This document shows, one piece after another, positions 7,627 through 15,271 of a DNA stretch of 64,000 bases (position 1 is the stretch's first letter; each line of letters starts with the position of its first letter). The notes beneath the pieces were generated by a model. It searched no databases. It saw only the letters and a program-made list of their open reading frames with translations, and was not told the origin of the DNA. Source of the DNA: DASUPK01 sp963774305. Its GTDB lineage: Bacteria > Actinomycetota > Thermoleophilia > Solirubrobacterales > 70-9. Both the position numbers and the translations under genes were made by a program. Location of the stretch: NCBI GenBank assembly GCA_963774305.1, contig CAVZEM010000002.1, positions 14,400-78,399 of the forward strand. The letters run 5' to 3'.

Positions 7627-7857
7627 CTAGCTTTGGTCCGCGGTGAAATTCGAGTACGCGCCATGAGGGCTGATGGCGGCGCGGACCCGAGCGACGGCGT
7701 CATCGCGGTCACGCGCATCAACGGCCACGAGGTAGTCCTGGCGCTGTTCGCCCCAGGAGGTACTGGCGTGCCGATCCATCACTGAGATCCCGGCAGCCGA
7801 GAGCGATCCCCTGGCACGCCGGGTCAGCGCCGGGCCCTCAAAGCGCACAGATCGCAT
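7627..7857 (-). CDS. Small uncharacterised protein (76 aa), possibly ACT-like fold
   Basis: The frame from ATG 7857 to 7627 encodes MRSVRFEGPALTRRARGSL through GAYSNFTADQS. GGAAAGGA lies about eight bases upstream of the ATG, which favours it over longer readings that would overlap the aldo/keto reductase gene. The order strand, helix, strand (YLVAVDARD), helix (DDAVARVRAAI) resembles a single ACT-like half-domain, but this is only a shape argument. No function is assigned. Confidence 0.55.
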   Translation of the reverse strand: MRSVRFEGPALTRRARGSLSAAGISVMDRHASTSWGEQRQDYLVAVDARDRDDAVARVRAAISPHGAYSNFTADQS

Positions 7858-8016
7858 CGACAGAATCCTTTCCATCGGGGTTCGAACACCTGCCCGAGCG
7901 CCACGGAGCGGAGCGCAGGGGCCGAACCCAGATACTCGCTGAAGCTGCCGCGGGTGCGCTTCCGTGCTTAGCGCGGCTCTCCTACGGGTGGTGAACACTG
8001 ACGCAGCCACTATCCG

Positions 8017-8028
8017 TAGGCTGAGCGG
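8017..8028 (+). promoter_or_regulatory. Leaderless -10 box for the aldo/keto reductase gene
   Basis: TAGGCT at 8017-8022 is followed by exactly six bases and then the GTG start at 8029. That places the transcription start on the start codon. An inverted repeat (CCTACGG 7981-7987, CCGTAGG 8014-8020) overlaps the box and could be an operator. Confidence 0.5.
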
Positions 8029-8823
8029 GTGTCGACGTCGTCGGCCATCGCACGGACGCTGACCCTCGCCGGGACCGAGGTAGCCCGCATCGGCCTCGGC
8101 ACGAACCGGCTCACCGCGACCCCTGAGAACGAGAGATTCCTGCGGGAGGCCGTCGAGGCCGGTCTGGGTCACATCGACACGGCCCACGTCTATTCGGGCG
8201 GCGACAGCGAGCGGGCGATCGGCGAGGCGCTCTCGCCGAAGCCCGACGGCGTCGTCATCGCCACCAAGGGCGGCTACACCGGGAGCGGCAGCCCGGAGGC
8301 GCTGCGCGCCCAGATCGAGCAGAGCCTCGAGAGCCTCCGGACCGAGACGATCGATCTCTACTACCTGCATCGGGTCGATCCGGAGACCCCGCTCGAGGTG
8401 AGCCTCGGGGCGATCGCGGAGCACTGCGAGGCGGGGAGGATCAGGGAGGTCGGGATCTCAGCCGTCGACGTCGAGCAGATAGAGGCGGCGCGCCAGATCG
8501 TCCCGATCGCGGCCGTGCAGAACCACTACAACGTCACCGATCGAGACTCGGACCCGGTGGTCGACTACTGCGAGGAGAACGGAATCGTCTTCGTTCCGTA
8601 CTACCCGCTGAAGAGGGTCGAACTGGCGGCTCTCACGAGAATCGCGGGGAGTCACGATGCGCCACCGCATCAGATCGCCCTGGCCTGGCTGCTGCGCCGC
8701 TCCCCGGTGATCCTGCCGATCCCGGGATCGCTCTCGATCGAGCACGTCCGCGAGAACCTCGCGTCGCTCGAGATCGGGCTGACGGACGGCGAGTACGAGA
8801 CGCTGCTCGGCCGCGCGAGATGA
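8029..8823 (+). CDS. Aldo/keto reductase family oxidoreductase
   Basis: The 264-residue protein has the AKR TIM-barrel landmarks. IDTAHVYSGGDSERAIGEAL carries the aspartate and tyrosine of the catalytic tetrad, VIATKGGY the lysine, and YYLHRVDPETPLE the histidine. The C-terminal VILPIPGS segment is the NADPH-binding region. The family reduces carbonyls with NADPH; the substrate is not evident. It starts at GTG without a Shine-Dalgarno, consistent with leaderless translation. Its stop overlaps the next gene's ATG by four bases. Confidence 0.9.
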   Translation: MSTSSAIARTLTLAGTEVARIGLGTNRLTATPENERFLREAVEAGLGHIDTAHVYSGGDSERAIGEALSPKPDGVVIATKGGYTGSGSPEALRAQIEQSLESLRTETIDLYYLHRVDPETPLEVSLGAIAEHCEAGRIREVGISAVDVEQIEAARQIVPIAAVQNHYNVTDRDSDPVVDYCEENGIVFVPYYPLKRVELAALTRIAGSHDAPPHQIALAWLLRRSPVILPIPGSLSIEHVRENLASLEIGLTDGEYETLLGRAR

Positions 8824-9356
8824 GGTGGCTGCTCGGGGTCGCTGTGATCGTGCTGGTCGCGGCGGCCGGCGTCGCGTATCTCGTCATCGATCCCTTCGGC
8901 GACGAGTCCGATCCGAGTGAGGCTCTCCACCTGTCCGGGACGGCCTGTGAGCGGCTGGCGGGACTGGCCGACCACCTGGCCAAGACCGACGACAGCGTCA
9001 ACGCATTCCTGCTCGACCTCGGCCAGCAGGCGGCGGGGATCAGCAAGGGGCGGCGGGCGCTCGCCGACCTCGCGCGGGGCGGGCGGAACCGGATTCCGGG
9101 GAGGGGCTTCAAGGGCCGATTCGACGATGGCAGCATCGGCCAGGTGCGTCATTTCGTCGGCTACGTTCGGGCGTCGATGTTCGGGGGGACGGCAGTGACC
9201 CAGTGGATCGGCAACCACCTGCGCCGCGACCCGGCTGACTCTCCAGACGGGCGCCTGGGCGACGAGGGAATCGACTTCGCTCAGAAGCTGGTGGGTGGCC
9301 GGCTGGAGCTTTCAGAGGCCTCGAGCTGGCTGCGCGAGCATCTCTGTCGCCGCTAG
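8820..9356 (+). CDS. Membrane-anchored protein of unknown function
   Basis: The 178-residue protein has one N-terminal transmembrane helix (WLLGVAVIVLVAAAGVAYLVI). A largely helical, charged domain with no recognised motif follows. It overlaps the aldo/keto reductase stop by ATGA, so the two are co-translated. The topology suggests an extracytoplasmic helical domain. No function is proposed. Confidence 0.65.
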   Translation: MRWLLGVAVIVLVAAAGVAYLVIDPFGDESDPSEALHLSGTACERLAGLADHLAKTDDSVNAFLLDLGQQAAGISKGRRALADLARGGRNRIPGRGFKGRFDDGSIGQVRHFVGYVRASMFGGTAVTQWIGNHLRRDPADSPDGRLGDEGIDFAQKLVGGRLELSEASSWLREHLCRR

Positions 9357-9410
9357 GCTCGTGATAGATCCGGAAATCGACTCCATAAGAACTGAGGAAG
9401 CGAGGAAACG

Positions 9411-10067
9411 ATGTCTTTGAAGCTCGGCGACACGGCCCCTGATTTCGAGGCCGAGAGCACAGAGGGAAAGATCAACTTCCACGACTGGATCGGGGACGGC
9501 TGGGCGGTTCTCTTCTCGCACCCGAAGGACTTCACGCCGGTCTGCACCACCGAGCTCGGCTACATGGCGAACGCGAAGCCCGAGTTCGACAAGCGCGGCG
9601 TCAAGCTGATCGGCCTCTCGGTCGATCCGAGCGACAAGCATGCGGAATGGGCGAAGGACATCGAGGAGACGCAGGGCACCGCGCCCAACTACCCGATCAT
9701 CGCGGACTCGGACTACAACGTCTCGAAGCTCTACGACATGCTGCCGGCTGACGTCGAGGGCGATCCCGGCGACCGCACTCCCGCCGACAACCAAACGGTT
9801 CGGAACGTGTTCGTGATCGGCCCGGACAAGAAGATCAAGCTGATCCTCGTCTATCCGATGACCACCGGGCGGAATTTCGACGAGGTGCTCCGGGTGATCG
9901 ACTCGCTCCAGCTGACGGCGAATCACAAGGTCGCAACGCCGGTCAACTGGAAGCCGGGCGACGACGTGATCATCGCGGGCTCCGTTTCCGACGACGAGGC
10001 GAAGGAGAAGTTCGGAGAGTGGGAGTCGCCGAAGCCCTACATCCGGATCGTTCCGCAGCCGAAGTGA
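9411..10067 (+). CDS. 1-Cys peroxiredoxin (Prx6-type)
   Basis: The 218-residue protein carries HPKDFTPVCTTELG, the peroxidatic PxxxTxxC motif of peroxiredoxins. It also has a long C-terminal domain containing NWKPGDDVIIAGSVSDDEAKE, which is characteristic of the Prx6/AhpC-TSA2 group. No resolving cysteine is seen, which fits the 1-Cys type. It reduces hydroperoxides in the cytoplasm with an external reductant. GAGGAAACG precedes the ATG. Confidence 0.92.
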   Translation: MSLKLGDTAPDFEAESTEGKINFHDWIGDGWAVLFSHPKDFTPVCTTELGYMANAKPEFDKRGVKLIGLSVDPSDKHAEWAKDIEETQGTAPNYPIIADSDYNVSKLYDMLPADVEGDPGDRTPADNQTVRNVFVIGPDKKIKLILVYPMTTGRNFDEVLRVIDSLQLTANHKVATPVNWKPGDDVIIAGSVSDDEAKEKFGEWESPKPYIRIVPQPK

Positions 10068-10096
10068 GCTGAGGCCTCAGACGAGAGGAGAGGGTC

Positions 10097-11914
10097 TTGC
10101 GGGTGGCGTTGCGCAGGCGATTCGGCCTGCTGTTCGTCCTATCGGTGATCGCAACGGCCACCGGGCTTGCCGGCCCGGCGGCGACGCTCGGCGCCTCGTC
10201 GGGCGGGAAGCTGACGATCTCCCCGCAGCCGAACACGCCGGACGTCTCCCCGGACACGCAGATCAGCATCCTCGGGGTTGCGCGTGGCCGGATCCGCTCG
10301 GTCCAGGTGACCGGACAGACCTCGGGATCGCATTCCGGCCATCTCCGCTCCTATTCGCAGCACCGCGGTGCGAGCTTCCTGCTCGACAAGCCGCTGACCC
10401 AGGGTGAGTCAGTCTCGACGACCGTGCGCCTGCGCGAGCGCAAGCCGATCCGCTTCGCGTTCACCGTCGCCACCCTCGGGACGAAGCTGCCCCCGCTGAA
10501 CCTGCCCTCGACCCAGCCCGCCAAGCTGGACCACTTCGTCACCGAGCCGGCCCTGACGCCGCCGAAGATCACCGTGAACAAGAGCTCGAAGCGCGCCAGG
10601 GGCCACGGTGACGTCCTCCTCACCCCCCTGCCCTCTCCGGTGGTCCATCCCGAAAGCAACAACACGGTGACGATCAATCCGGTCGGTCCGGGCGGGCCGA
10701 TGATCGTGGACGGCGCCGGGAACCTCGTCTGGTTCAGGCAGCTCGCCCCGCCCGAGGTCGCCGCCAACCTGCGGCTCCAGCGATTCCACGGCCACAAGGT
10801 GCTGACCTGGTGGGAGGGGACCGTGACGCCAGCCGCCTTCGGTCTCGGCGGCGGCGTGATCGCCAACCACGCCTACAACGTGATCCGCGTGGTGCACGCA
10901 GGCAACGGCTATCCGATGGACCTGCACGAGTTCGAGCTCACCAAGGACGGCGACGCCCTGTTCACGGTCTACTCGCCGATCCTCGTCCATTTGCCCGGCA
11001 CCCCGGAGGGGACGCTGTCGCCGCTGCTCGACTCGATCGTTCAGGAGGTGGACGTCAAGACCGGGCTGGTCGTCTGGGAATGGCACTCCTACGGCCACAT
11101 CCCGCTCGAGACATCGCAGGCGACCCCCCAGAACAGCGCCTCCTACGACGCCTTCCACATCAACGCGATCCAGCAGCTGAAGCACGACCGTGTCCTGGTC
11201 TCCGCGCGCGACACCTCGGCGATCTACAGCATCGACCGGGCGAGCGGCAGGATCCTCTGGACGCTGGGTGGCAAGGGCACCGACTTCCGCTTCGGCCCTG
11301 GGGCACTGTTCAACCTCCAGCACGACGGCCACATGCTGAGCAACGGCCGGATCAGCATGTTCGACGACGGGGCGGGGCCGCCGGCGTTCACTCCCTACTC
11401 GCGTGGCCTGATCCTGAAGCTCAACTTCCGGCGCCGTCGGGCGACGCTGGTGCGACAGTTCGCCCGATCGACCGCCACCTCCGCCCAGAGCGAGGGCAGC
11501 CTGCAGAGGCTGCCGGGCGGGAACGTCTTCGTCGGCTTCGGGGCCGAGCCCTTCTTCTCGGAGTTCTCCTCGCGCGGCAAGCTGCTGCTTGATGCGAGCC
11601 TCCCGGTGGACGACGGCACCTACCGCACCTACCGCTTCCCGTGGAGCGCGACGCCCAAGACCAAGCCCGTCGTAGTCGCCGAGCGCCACGGTGTGGTTTC
11701 GGTCTATGCCAGCTGGAATGGAGCCACGAAGGTCGCCAAGTGGGAGATCCTCGCGGGCCAGAGCCCCGGCTCGCTTCACCGGATCGCGATCACCGCCAAG
11801 ACCTCCTTCGAGACCCGGCTCGACCTGGACACGTCGGCGACGGTGTTCGCGGTGCGCGCCCTTGATTCGAAGGGCCACGTGATCGGCCGATCGGCCGCCG
11901 TGCCGGCCTCCTGA
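10097..11914 (+). CDS. Secreted arylsulfotransferase (ASST)-like protein
   Basis: The 605-residue protein starts at TTG (GAGGAGAGGG six bases upstream; GTG 10103 is an alternative). It has a signal peptide around residues 10-40. The core matches the actinobacterial ASST family: GPMIVDGAGNLVWFRQ, VLTWWEGTV, MDLHEFELTKDGDALFT, VWEWHSYGHI, YDAFHINAI, ILWTLGGKGTDF and FNLQHDGHM. The WxW and histidine-rich repeats form a beta-propeller. Classical ASST enzymes move sulfate between phenols without PAPS. Catalytic function here is inferred only from the family. Confidence 0.8.
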   Translation: MRVALRRRFGLLFVLSVIATATGLAGPAATLGASSGGKLTISPQPNTPDVSPDTQISILGVARGRIRSVQVTGQTSGSHSGHLRSYSQHRGASFLLDKPLTQGESVSTTVRLRERKPIRFAFTVATLGTKLPPLNLPSTQPAKLDHFVTEPALTPPKITVNKSSKRARGHGDVLLTPLPSPVVHPESNNTVTINPVGPGGPMIVDGAGNLVWFRQLAPPEVAANLRLQRFHGHKVLTWWEGTVTPAAFGLGGGVIANHAYNVIRVVHAGNGYPMDLHEFELTKDGDALFTVYSPILVHLPGTPEGTLSPLLDSIVQEVDVKTGLVVWEWHSYGHIPLETSQATPQNSASYDAFHINAIQQLKHDRVLVSARDTSAIYSIDRASGRILWTLGGKGTDFRFGPGALFNLQHDGHMLSNGRISMFDDGAGPPAFTPYSRGLILKLNFRRRRATLVRQFARSTATSAQSEGSLQRLPGGNVFVGFGAEPFFSEFSSRGKLLLDASLPVDDGTYRTYRFPWSATPKTKPVVVAERHGVVSVYASWNGATKVAKWEILAGQSPGSLHRIAITAKTSFETRLDLDTSATVFAVRALDSKGHVIGRSAAVPAS

Positions 11915-11965
11915 GCGACAGCGTCAGATGAGACCGCGGTGATGAAGCACCCGCACGGTTGTGTT

Positions 11966-12032
11966 CCATTTGAGAAATGGGCCGGGCGGTCGTGTTAGCT
12001 TGCCGCCGCAATTCCGGGTGGGTGGCACCCGG
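11966..12032 (+). promoter_or_regulatory. Two hairpins in the leader of the SGNH hydrolase gene
   Basis: CCATTT-GAG-AAATGG (11966-11980) is a perfect six-bp hairpin. A second one (CCGGGTG/CACCCGG, 12014-12032, five-base loop) ends about a dozen bases before the GGGAGGAGAG ribosome binding site. They could stabilise the message or modulate translation. No known riboswitch is recognised. Confidence 0.35.
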
Positions 12033-12057
12033 ATAACTCTCTCGGGAGGAGAGAAAT

Positions 12058-12855
12058 ATGAAGAGTCGCGTTTTCGCAGTTCTCTGCGTGGTTGCGGCCT
12101 GCTTCGTCTTCGTGGCCCCGGCGTGGGCGACGAAGTACGTCGCGCTGGGCGATTCGTACTCGTCCGGCACGGGGACGCGCACCTACTACGACAGCAGCTG
12201 CCAGAAGTCCGTTTACGCGTATCCGTATCTGCTCCATAATGCTCACCCGAGCTGGACCTTCGTGCATGCCGCGTGCTCGGGCGCAACGACGAGCAGTCTG
12301 CTCAGCAGCCAGGTGTCGAGCGTCACCTCGGACACCAATTGGGTGACCTACACGATCGGCGGCAACGACGCCGGGTTCTCCAGCGTGATCACGACGTGCG
12401 CCCAGCCATCGTGGGCGTCCGACTGCAATGGGGCGATCGACAACGCCCGGGCGTTCATCCAGAACACGCTGCCCGGGCGACTCGATCAGGTGAACAACGC
12501 GATCAAGTCGAGGGCACCGAGCGCGAAGGTGATCGCGCTCGACTATCCGCGCCTCTTCAACGGCACGGACTGCAATGCGTTCACCTGGTTCAGCCCGAGC
12601 GAGGAAACACGGCTCAACCAGACGGCCGACATGATCAAGAACGTCGTCAGCGCGGCGGCGTCGCGGGCGGGAGCGAACTTCCTGTTCCGTGACGTGATCC
12701 CGCCGTTCATCGGCCACGCCGTCTGTGACGGCGGCGGCGCTTCGTCCACGGAGTGGATCAACGGCCTCTCCAACCCGGTTGGCGAGAGCTACCACCCGAA
12801 GACGACCGGCCATGTCAACGGCTACTACCCGGTAGTGCACAGCACCACCGGGTAG
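12058..12855 (+). CDS. Secreted SGNH/GDSL-family esterase
   Basis: The 265-residue protein has a strong GGGAGGAGAGAAAT before its ATG and a signal peptide ending VAPAWA. SGNH blocks are clear: the nucleophile in YVALGDSYSSG (block I), AACSGATT (block II), YTIGGNDAGF (block III) and SYHPKTTGHVNGY (block V, catalytic His). The many cysteines suggest disulfides outside the cell. The pattern resembles the Streptomyces SGNH lipase/esterase group. It probably hydrolyses ester bonds of lipids or acylated polysaccharides. Confidence 0.9.
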   Translation: MKSRVFAVLCVVAACFVFVAPAWATKYVALGDSYSSGTGTRTYYDSSCQKSVYAYPYLLHNAHPSWTFVHAACSGATTSSLLSSQVSSVTSDTNWVTYTIGGNDAGFSSVITTCAQPSWASDCNGAIDNARAFIQNTLPGRLDQVNNAIKSRAPSAKVIALDYPRLFNGTDCNAFTWFSPSEETRLNQTADMIKNVVSAAASRAGANFLFRDVIPPFIGHAVCDGGGASSTEWINGLSNPVGESYHPKTTGHVNGYYPVVHSTTG

Positions 12856-12870
12856 CGCGAAGCATCGGGG

Positions 12871-12897
12871 AGGGCGGCGCCGGCGACGTGCCGCCCT
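12871..12897 (+). terminator. GC-rich terminator-like hairpin after the SGNH gene
   Basis: AGGGCGGC (12871-12878) pairs with GCCGCCCT (12890-12897) around an 11-base loop. It lies sixteen bases after the SGNH gene's stop. No long T-run follows. Confidence 0.55.
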
Positions 12898-12963
12898 TCC
12901 TCGACTGAGACTCGCATAGGCGCTCTCACGCCGAGTCGAATCCCGGCGTAAGGTGTTCCAGGG

Positions 12964-14277
12964 GTGGGAGTGCCGTTCGTCCGTAGAAGCTCGCTCGCAG
13001 TCTTGATCTCGCTGGCGGCCCTCGTCGCCGCGGGCCTCCTCGTCGTGCCCGCCGGCGCCGCTGCGATCAGCCGGAGCCAGGCGAGCTACCTGCACGCCGC
13101 CAACAAGGGCGTCAAGCAGACGAACCGGTGGTGGAACCGGGGCAGGCACTGGTACAGCTCGACGCTCGGCGGGTCGCAGGTCGTCTCCCTGTGGGGCGCC
13201 GTGCCGCTGTTCGAGGCGCTTGCCGGCCTGCAGAGCGCGCAGCCGTCCAACCGGCACCTCCATCAGCTGAACCGCTTCGCGTGGGGGGCACAGCGCTACC
13301 TGAACCCGAACCTCAAGCCCGTGGCGGGCTTCGGGCCACGGCCGGGCCAGCACAACCCGGGCAAGACCACCTGGTTCGACGACAACGGCTGGTGGGGCCT
13401 CGCCTTCCTGGACGCCTACAACGCGACCGGAAACGGGCGGTACCTGGCCGACGCGGAGATCGCCCAGAACTTCATCAGCGTGTCGGGCTGGGACACGACG
13501 CCGGGGCGCCCGGGCGGCCTCTGGTGGAACACCAACCACAGCTTCTACGCCGGTGAGTCCCTCGCCGGCGGGACGCTGCTCTCGGCGAAGCTCTACGCGA
13601 TCACCCACGATCAGCACTACCTCGACGACGCGCTCAAGTACATCGCCTGGGGGGACGTCTGGCTGTCCGACCCGTCGACCGGGCTGTACGCCCGCCTGCG
13701 CAGGCCGAAGACCTACTACAAGCCCGGAGCGAGCGGCTCAGGTGTCACGGCGGCTGCGGCGGCCGCAGACCAGAGGGCCCTGAGCGCAAACCCCGACGAG
13801 GCGGCAAAGCTCGAGGCCGCCGGCAGCCCGACCCCGGCGCCCGGGGAGGCGCAGTCCGCCTTCAACAACTACCCGCCGTTCGCCCCCTCACCGATGCCGT
13901 ACGTCAACGGTCCGATGATCCTCGCCCATCGGATCATCTGTGAGGAGACCGGCAAGAAGTCCTTCTGCCAGCGAGCCGACCAGCTCGCCGCCGCGACGGT
14001 GGCGGTATACCGGCGCTTCTGGATGGGGCCGCAATTCGACTTCTGGTACATCCGCACCATGCTCGAGTTCGCCCGGCTCGACAACAACGGGGACTGGTAC
14101 GGGATCGTGCAGCGAAACGCGCGCAGCGCGCTGCACAGGGCGCGCGACAAGCACGGGCTCTACCTCCGCACCTGGTACGGAAAGAAGGCCTCGCGTGCCA
14201 ACGCCCCGAAGGGGAGCCTGCAGCTGCACGCCGCCAACGCGGCGCTCTTCACCTGGATGGGTCTGCTCGGGCGCTGA
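12964..14277 (+). CDS. Secreted GH76-type glycoside hydrolase
   Basis: The 437-residue protein has an N-terminal signal (LAVLISLAALVAAGLLVVPAG). An (alpha/alpha)6-barrel-like domain follows, with the paired aspartates of family 76 in TTWFDDNGWWGLAFLDAY. Further family segments are GGLWWNTNHSFYAGESLAGG and AITHDQHYLDDALKYIAW. Family 76 enzymes cleave alpha-1,6-mannan. GTG 12964 is taken as the start; TAAGGT lies nine bases before it. The neighbouring SGNH esterase and the mannosyltransferase-like gene at 16820 suggest an envelope polysaccharide theme, which is inference. Confidence 0.85.
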   Translation: MGVPFVRRSSLAVLISLAALVAAGLLVVPAGAAAISRSQASYLHAANKGVKQTNRWWNRGRHWYSSTLGGSQVVSLWGAVPLFEALAGLQSAQPSNRHLHQLNRFAWGAQRYLNPNLKPVAGFGPRPGQHNPGKTTWFDDNGWWGLAFLDAYNATGNGRYLADAEIAQNFISVSGWDTTPGRPGGLWWNTNHSFYAGESLAGGTLLSAKLYAITHDQHYLDDALKYIAWGDVWLSDPSTGLYARLRRPKTYYKPGASGSGVTAAAAAADQRALSANPDEAAKLEAAGSPTPAPGEAQSAFNNYPPFAPSPMPYVNGPMILAHRIICEETGKKSFCQRADQLAAATVAVYRRFWMGPQFDFWYIRTMLEFARLDNNGDWYGIVQRNARSALHRARDKHGLYLRTWYGKKASRANAPKGSLQLHAANAALFTWMGLLGR

Positions 14278-14284
14278 GCTGCGC

Positions 14285-14419
14285 CTAGAAGCCCGTCCCG
14301 GCCGCCATCAGCGCGACCAGCGCAAGCGCGATCCCGAAGACCGCCCCGATCGAGCAGGCGAGAACAAGACGTCCGCCCCGGATGCGATCCGTCGCCAGTT
14401 GATCGATCAAAGTACCCAT
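14285..14419 (-). CDS. Small single-pass membrane protein (44 aa)
   Basis: This short minus-strand frame encodes MGTLIDQLATDRIRGG, then a hydrophobic segment (LVLACSIGAVFGIALALVAL) and MAAGTGF. AGAGAGG lies five bases before the ATG. Its end is eight bases from the end of the convergent GH76 gene. The good ribosome binding site and the clean transmembrane helix support a real microprotein. No homologous family is recognised. Confidence 0.55.
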   Translation of the reverse strand: MGTLIDQLATDRIRGGRLVLACSIGAVFGIALALVALMAAGTGF

Positions 14420-14607
14420 GCCAACCTCTCTTTCTCGGGCCTACGGGGTTAGCTGACGGGCTCGCGCCGAAAGAGTGCGCTACGGATAGACCGATTCGCC
14501 CACGGAGCTTGCGCTCCAGTTGGTTCCCCCGTTCAGGTCGACAGCGACCTGATTCGGCAGGCGCAATTGAGCGGAACGCTACCCGTTTTTCATGAGGCGA
14601 AACGCCA

Positions 14608-14645
14608 GACGGCTTCGCCATCAGATCGCGGCCACAAGCGGCCGC
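14608..14645 (+). repeat. Dispersed 38-bp intergenic repeat, copy 1
   Basis: The element beginning GACGGCTTCGCCATCAGATC and ending in GCGGCCGC occurs here, at 18174 and at 18875. The GCGGCC/GGCCGC half forms a small hairpin. Similarity to copy 3 extends about 40 bases further (a CTAAGTCGC-like core followed by a GC hairpin). It lies downstream of the zinc-ribbon gene. The rest of 14420-14704 shows no coding signal. Confidence 0.75.
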
Positions 14646-14704
14646 CCCGACTAAGTCGCTTCGGGCTTCGCCCTTCGCTCCGATAGAGAGCGGTCTGGTG
14701 GCCG

Positions 14705-15088
14705 CTAGGCCGCGGCCTTACGCAGCTTGCCGTCGCGCTCGAGCTCTTCGCGGACCTTGCGCACGTGACCGGTCGAGCAGTTGGCTCGCTTGGCGATCAC
14801 GCCATCGGGCTCCTCGGGGCTCCGGCGAAGCTCGAACTCGAGCAGCGCCTGGCGCCGGGAGGCCCAGCCGTCACCCTTCGCGCCGATGGTCGCCTTCTCG
14901 ACGGCCTTCTCGCGCTGGCAGTGCAGGCAAAGCCACTGTCCGCCGGCCTTGGTCCAGCCCTCGGGTCGACGGGGAGTGGACTTGCTGCCTGCGGCATAGC
15001 GCACGGTCACCTCGCAGCCGGCGCAGGTCCAGCGCCGTGTCCGGGGTGCGCGAGCGCGCGTGTTGTGGGCGGTTGCGGTCTTTGACAT
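14705..15088 (-). CDS. Zinc-ribbon protein with a possible helix-turn-helix
   Basis: The 127-residue protein has two CxxC knuckles (WTCAGCEVTVRY and WLCLHCQREKAV, about residues 22-60), forming a zinc ribbon. A C-terminal part (VIAKRANCSTGHVRKVREEL) reads like a helix-turn-helix that recognises DNA. GGAGG lies six bases before the ATG. The upstream intergenic region has palindromes that could be its own operator. I infer a small DNA-binding regulator; no named family is recognised. Confidence 0.6.
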   Translation of the reverse strand: MSKTATAHNTRARAPRTRRWTCAGCEVTVRYAAGSKSTPRRPEGWTKAGGQWLCLHCQREKAVEKATIGAKGDGWASRRQALLEFELRRSPEEPDGVIAKRANCSTGHVRKVREELERDGKLRKAAA

Positions 15089-15212
15089 GAGTTACCTCCG
15101 CGGTCGAGTGCTGCGTTCGCGAAGGCTGCCTGTCGGTGGAAGAACTGCGCGAAAACGCTGCAAATGCCGGGTTTCCATGGCCCGGCGGGGTCGTACATAT
15201 TAGCAGATGCTG

Positions 15213-15255
15213 AAATGCCTGCAAATCATGCATTTTTGGGCAAATCGGCCGATTT
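15213..15255. promoter_or_regulatory. AT-rich divergent control region with two palindromes
   Basis: This is the most AT-rich part of the area. It holds an inverted repeat AAATGC (15213-15218) / GCATTT (15230-15235) and a perfect 14-bp palindrome AAATCGGCCGATTT (15242-15255). It lies between the divergent zinc-ribbon gene and the membrane protein gene at 15272. A CATATTAG stretch just upstream could supply a -10 box. Confidence 0.45.
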
Positions 15256-15271
15256 CACGCCTCGGTGACCC

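Noticed and set aside
7627..8424. A 265-codon minus-strand protein
   Set aside because: Most of it lies antisense to the clear aldo/keto reductase gene; only the last 76 codons, with their own ribosome binding site, are kept.
10069..10080. The perfect palindrome CTGAGGCCTCAG after the peroxiredoxin gene
   Set aside because: It has no loop and no T-run, so it is neither a good terminator nor clearly an operator; 12-base palindromes are expected by chance in a window this size.
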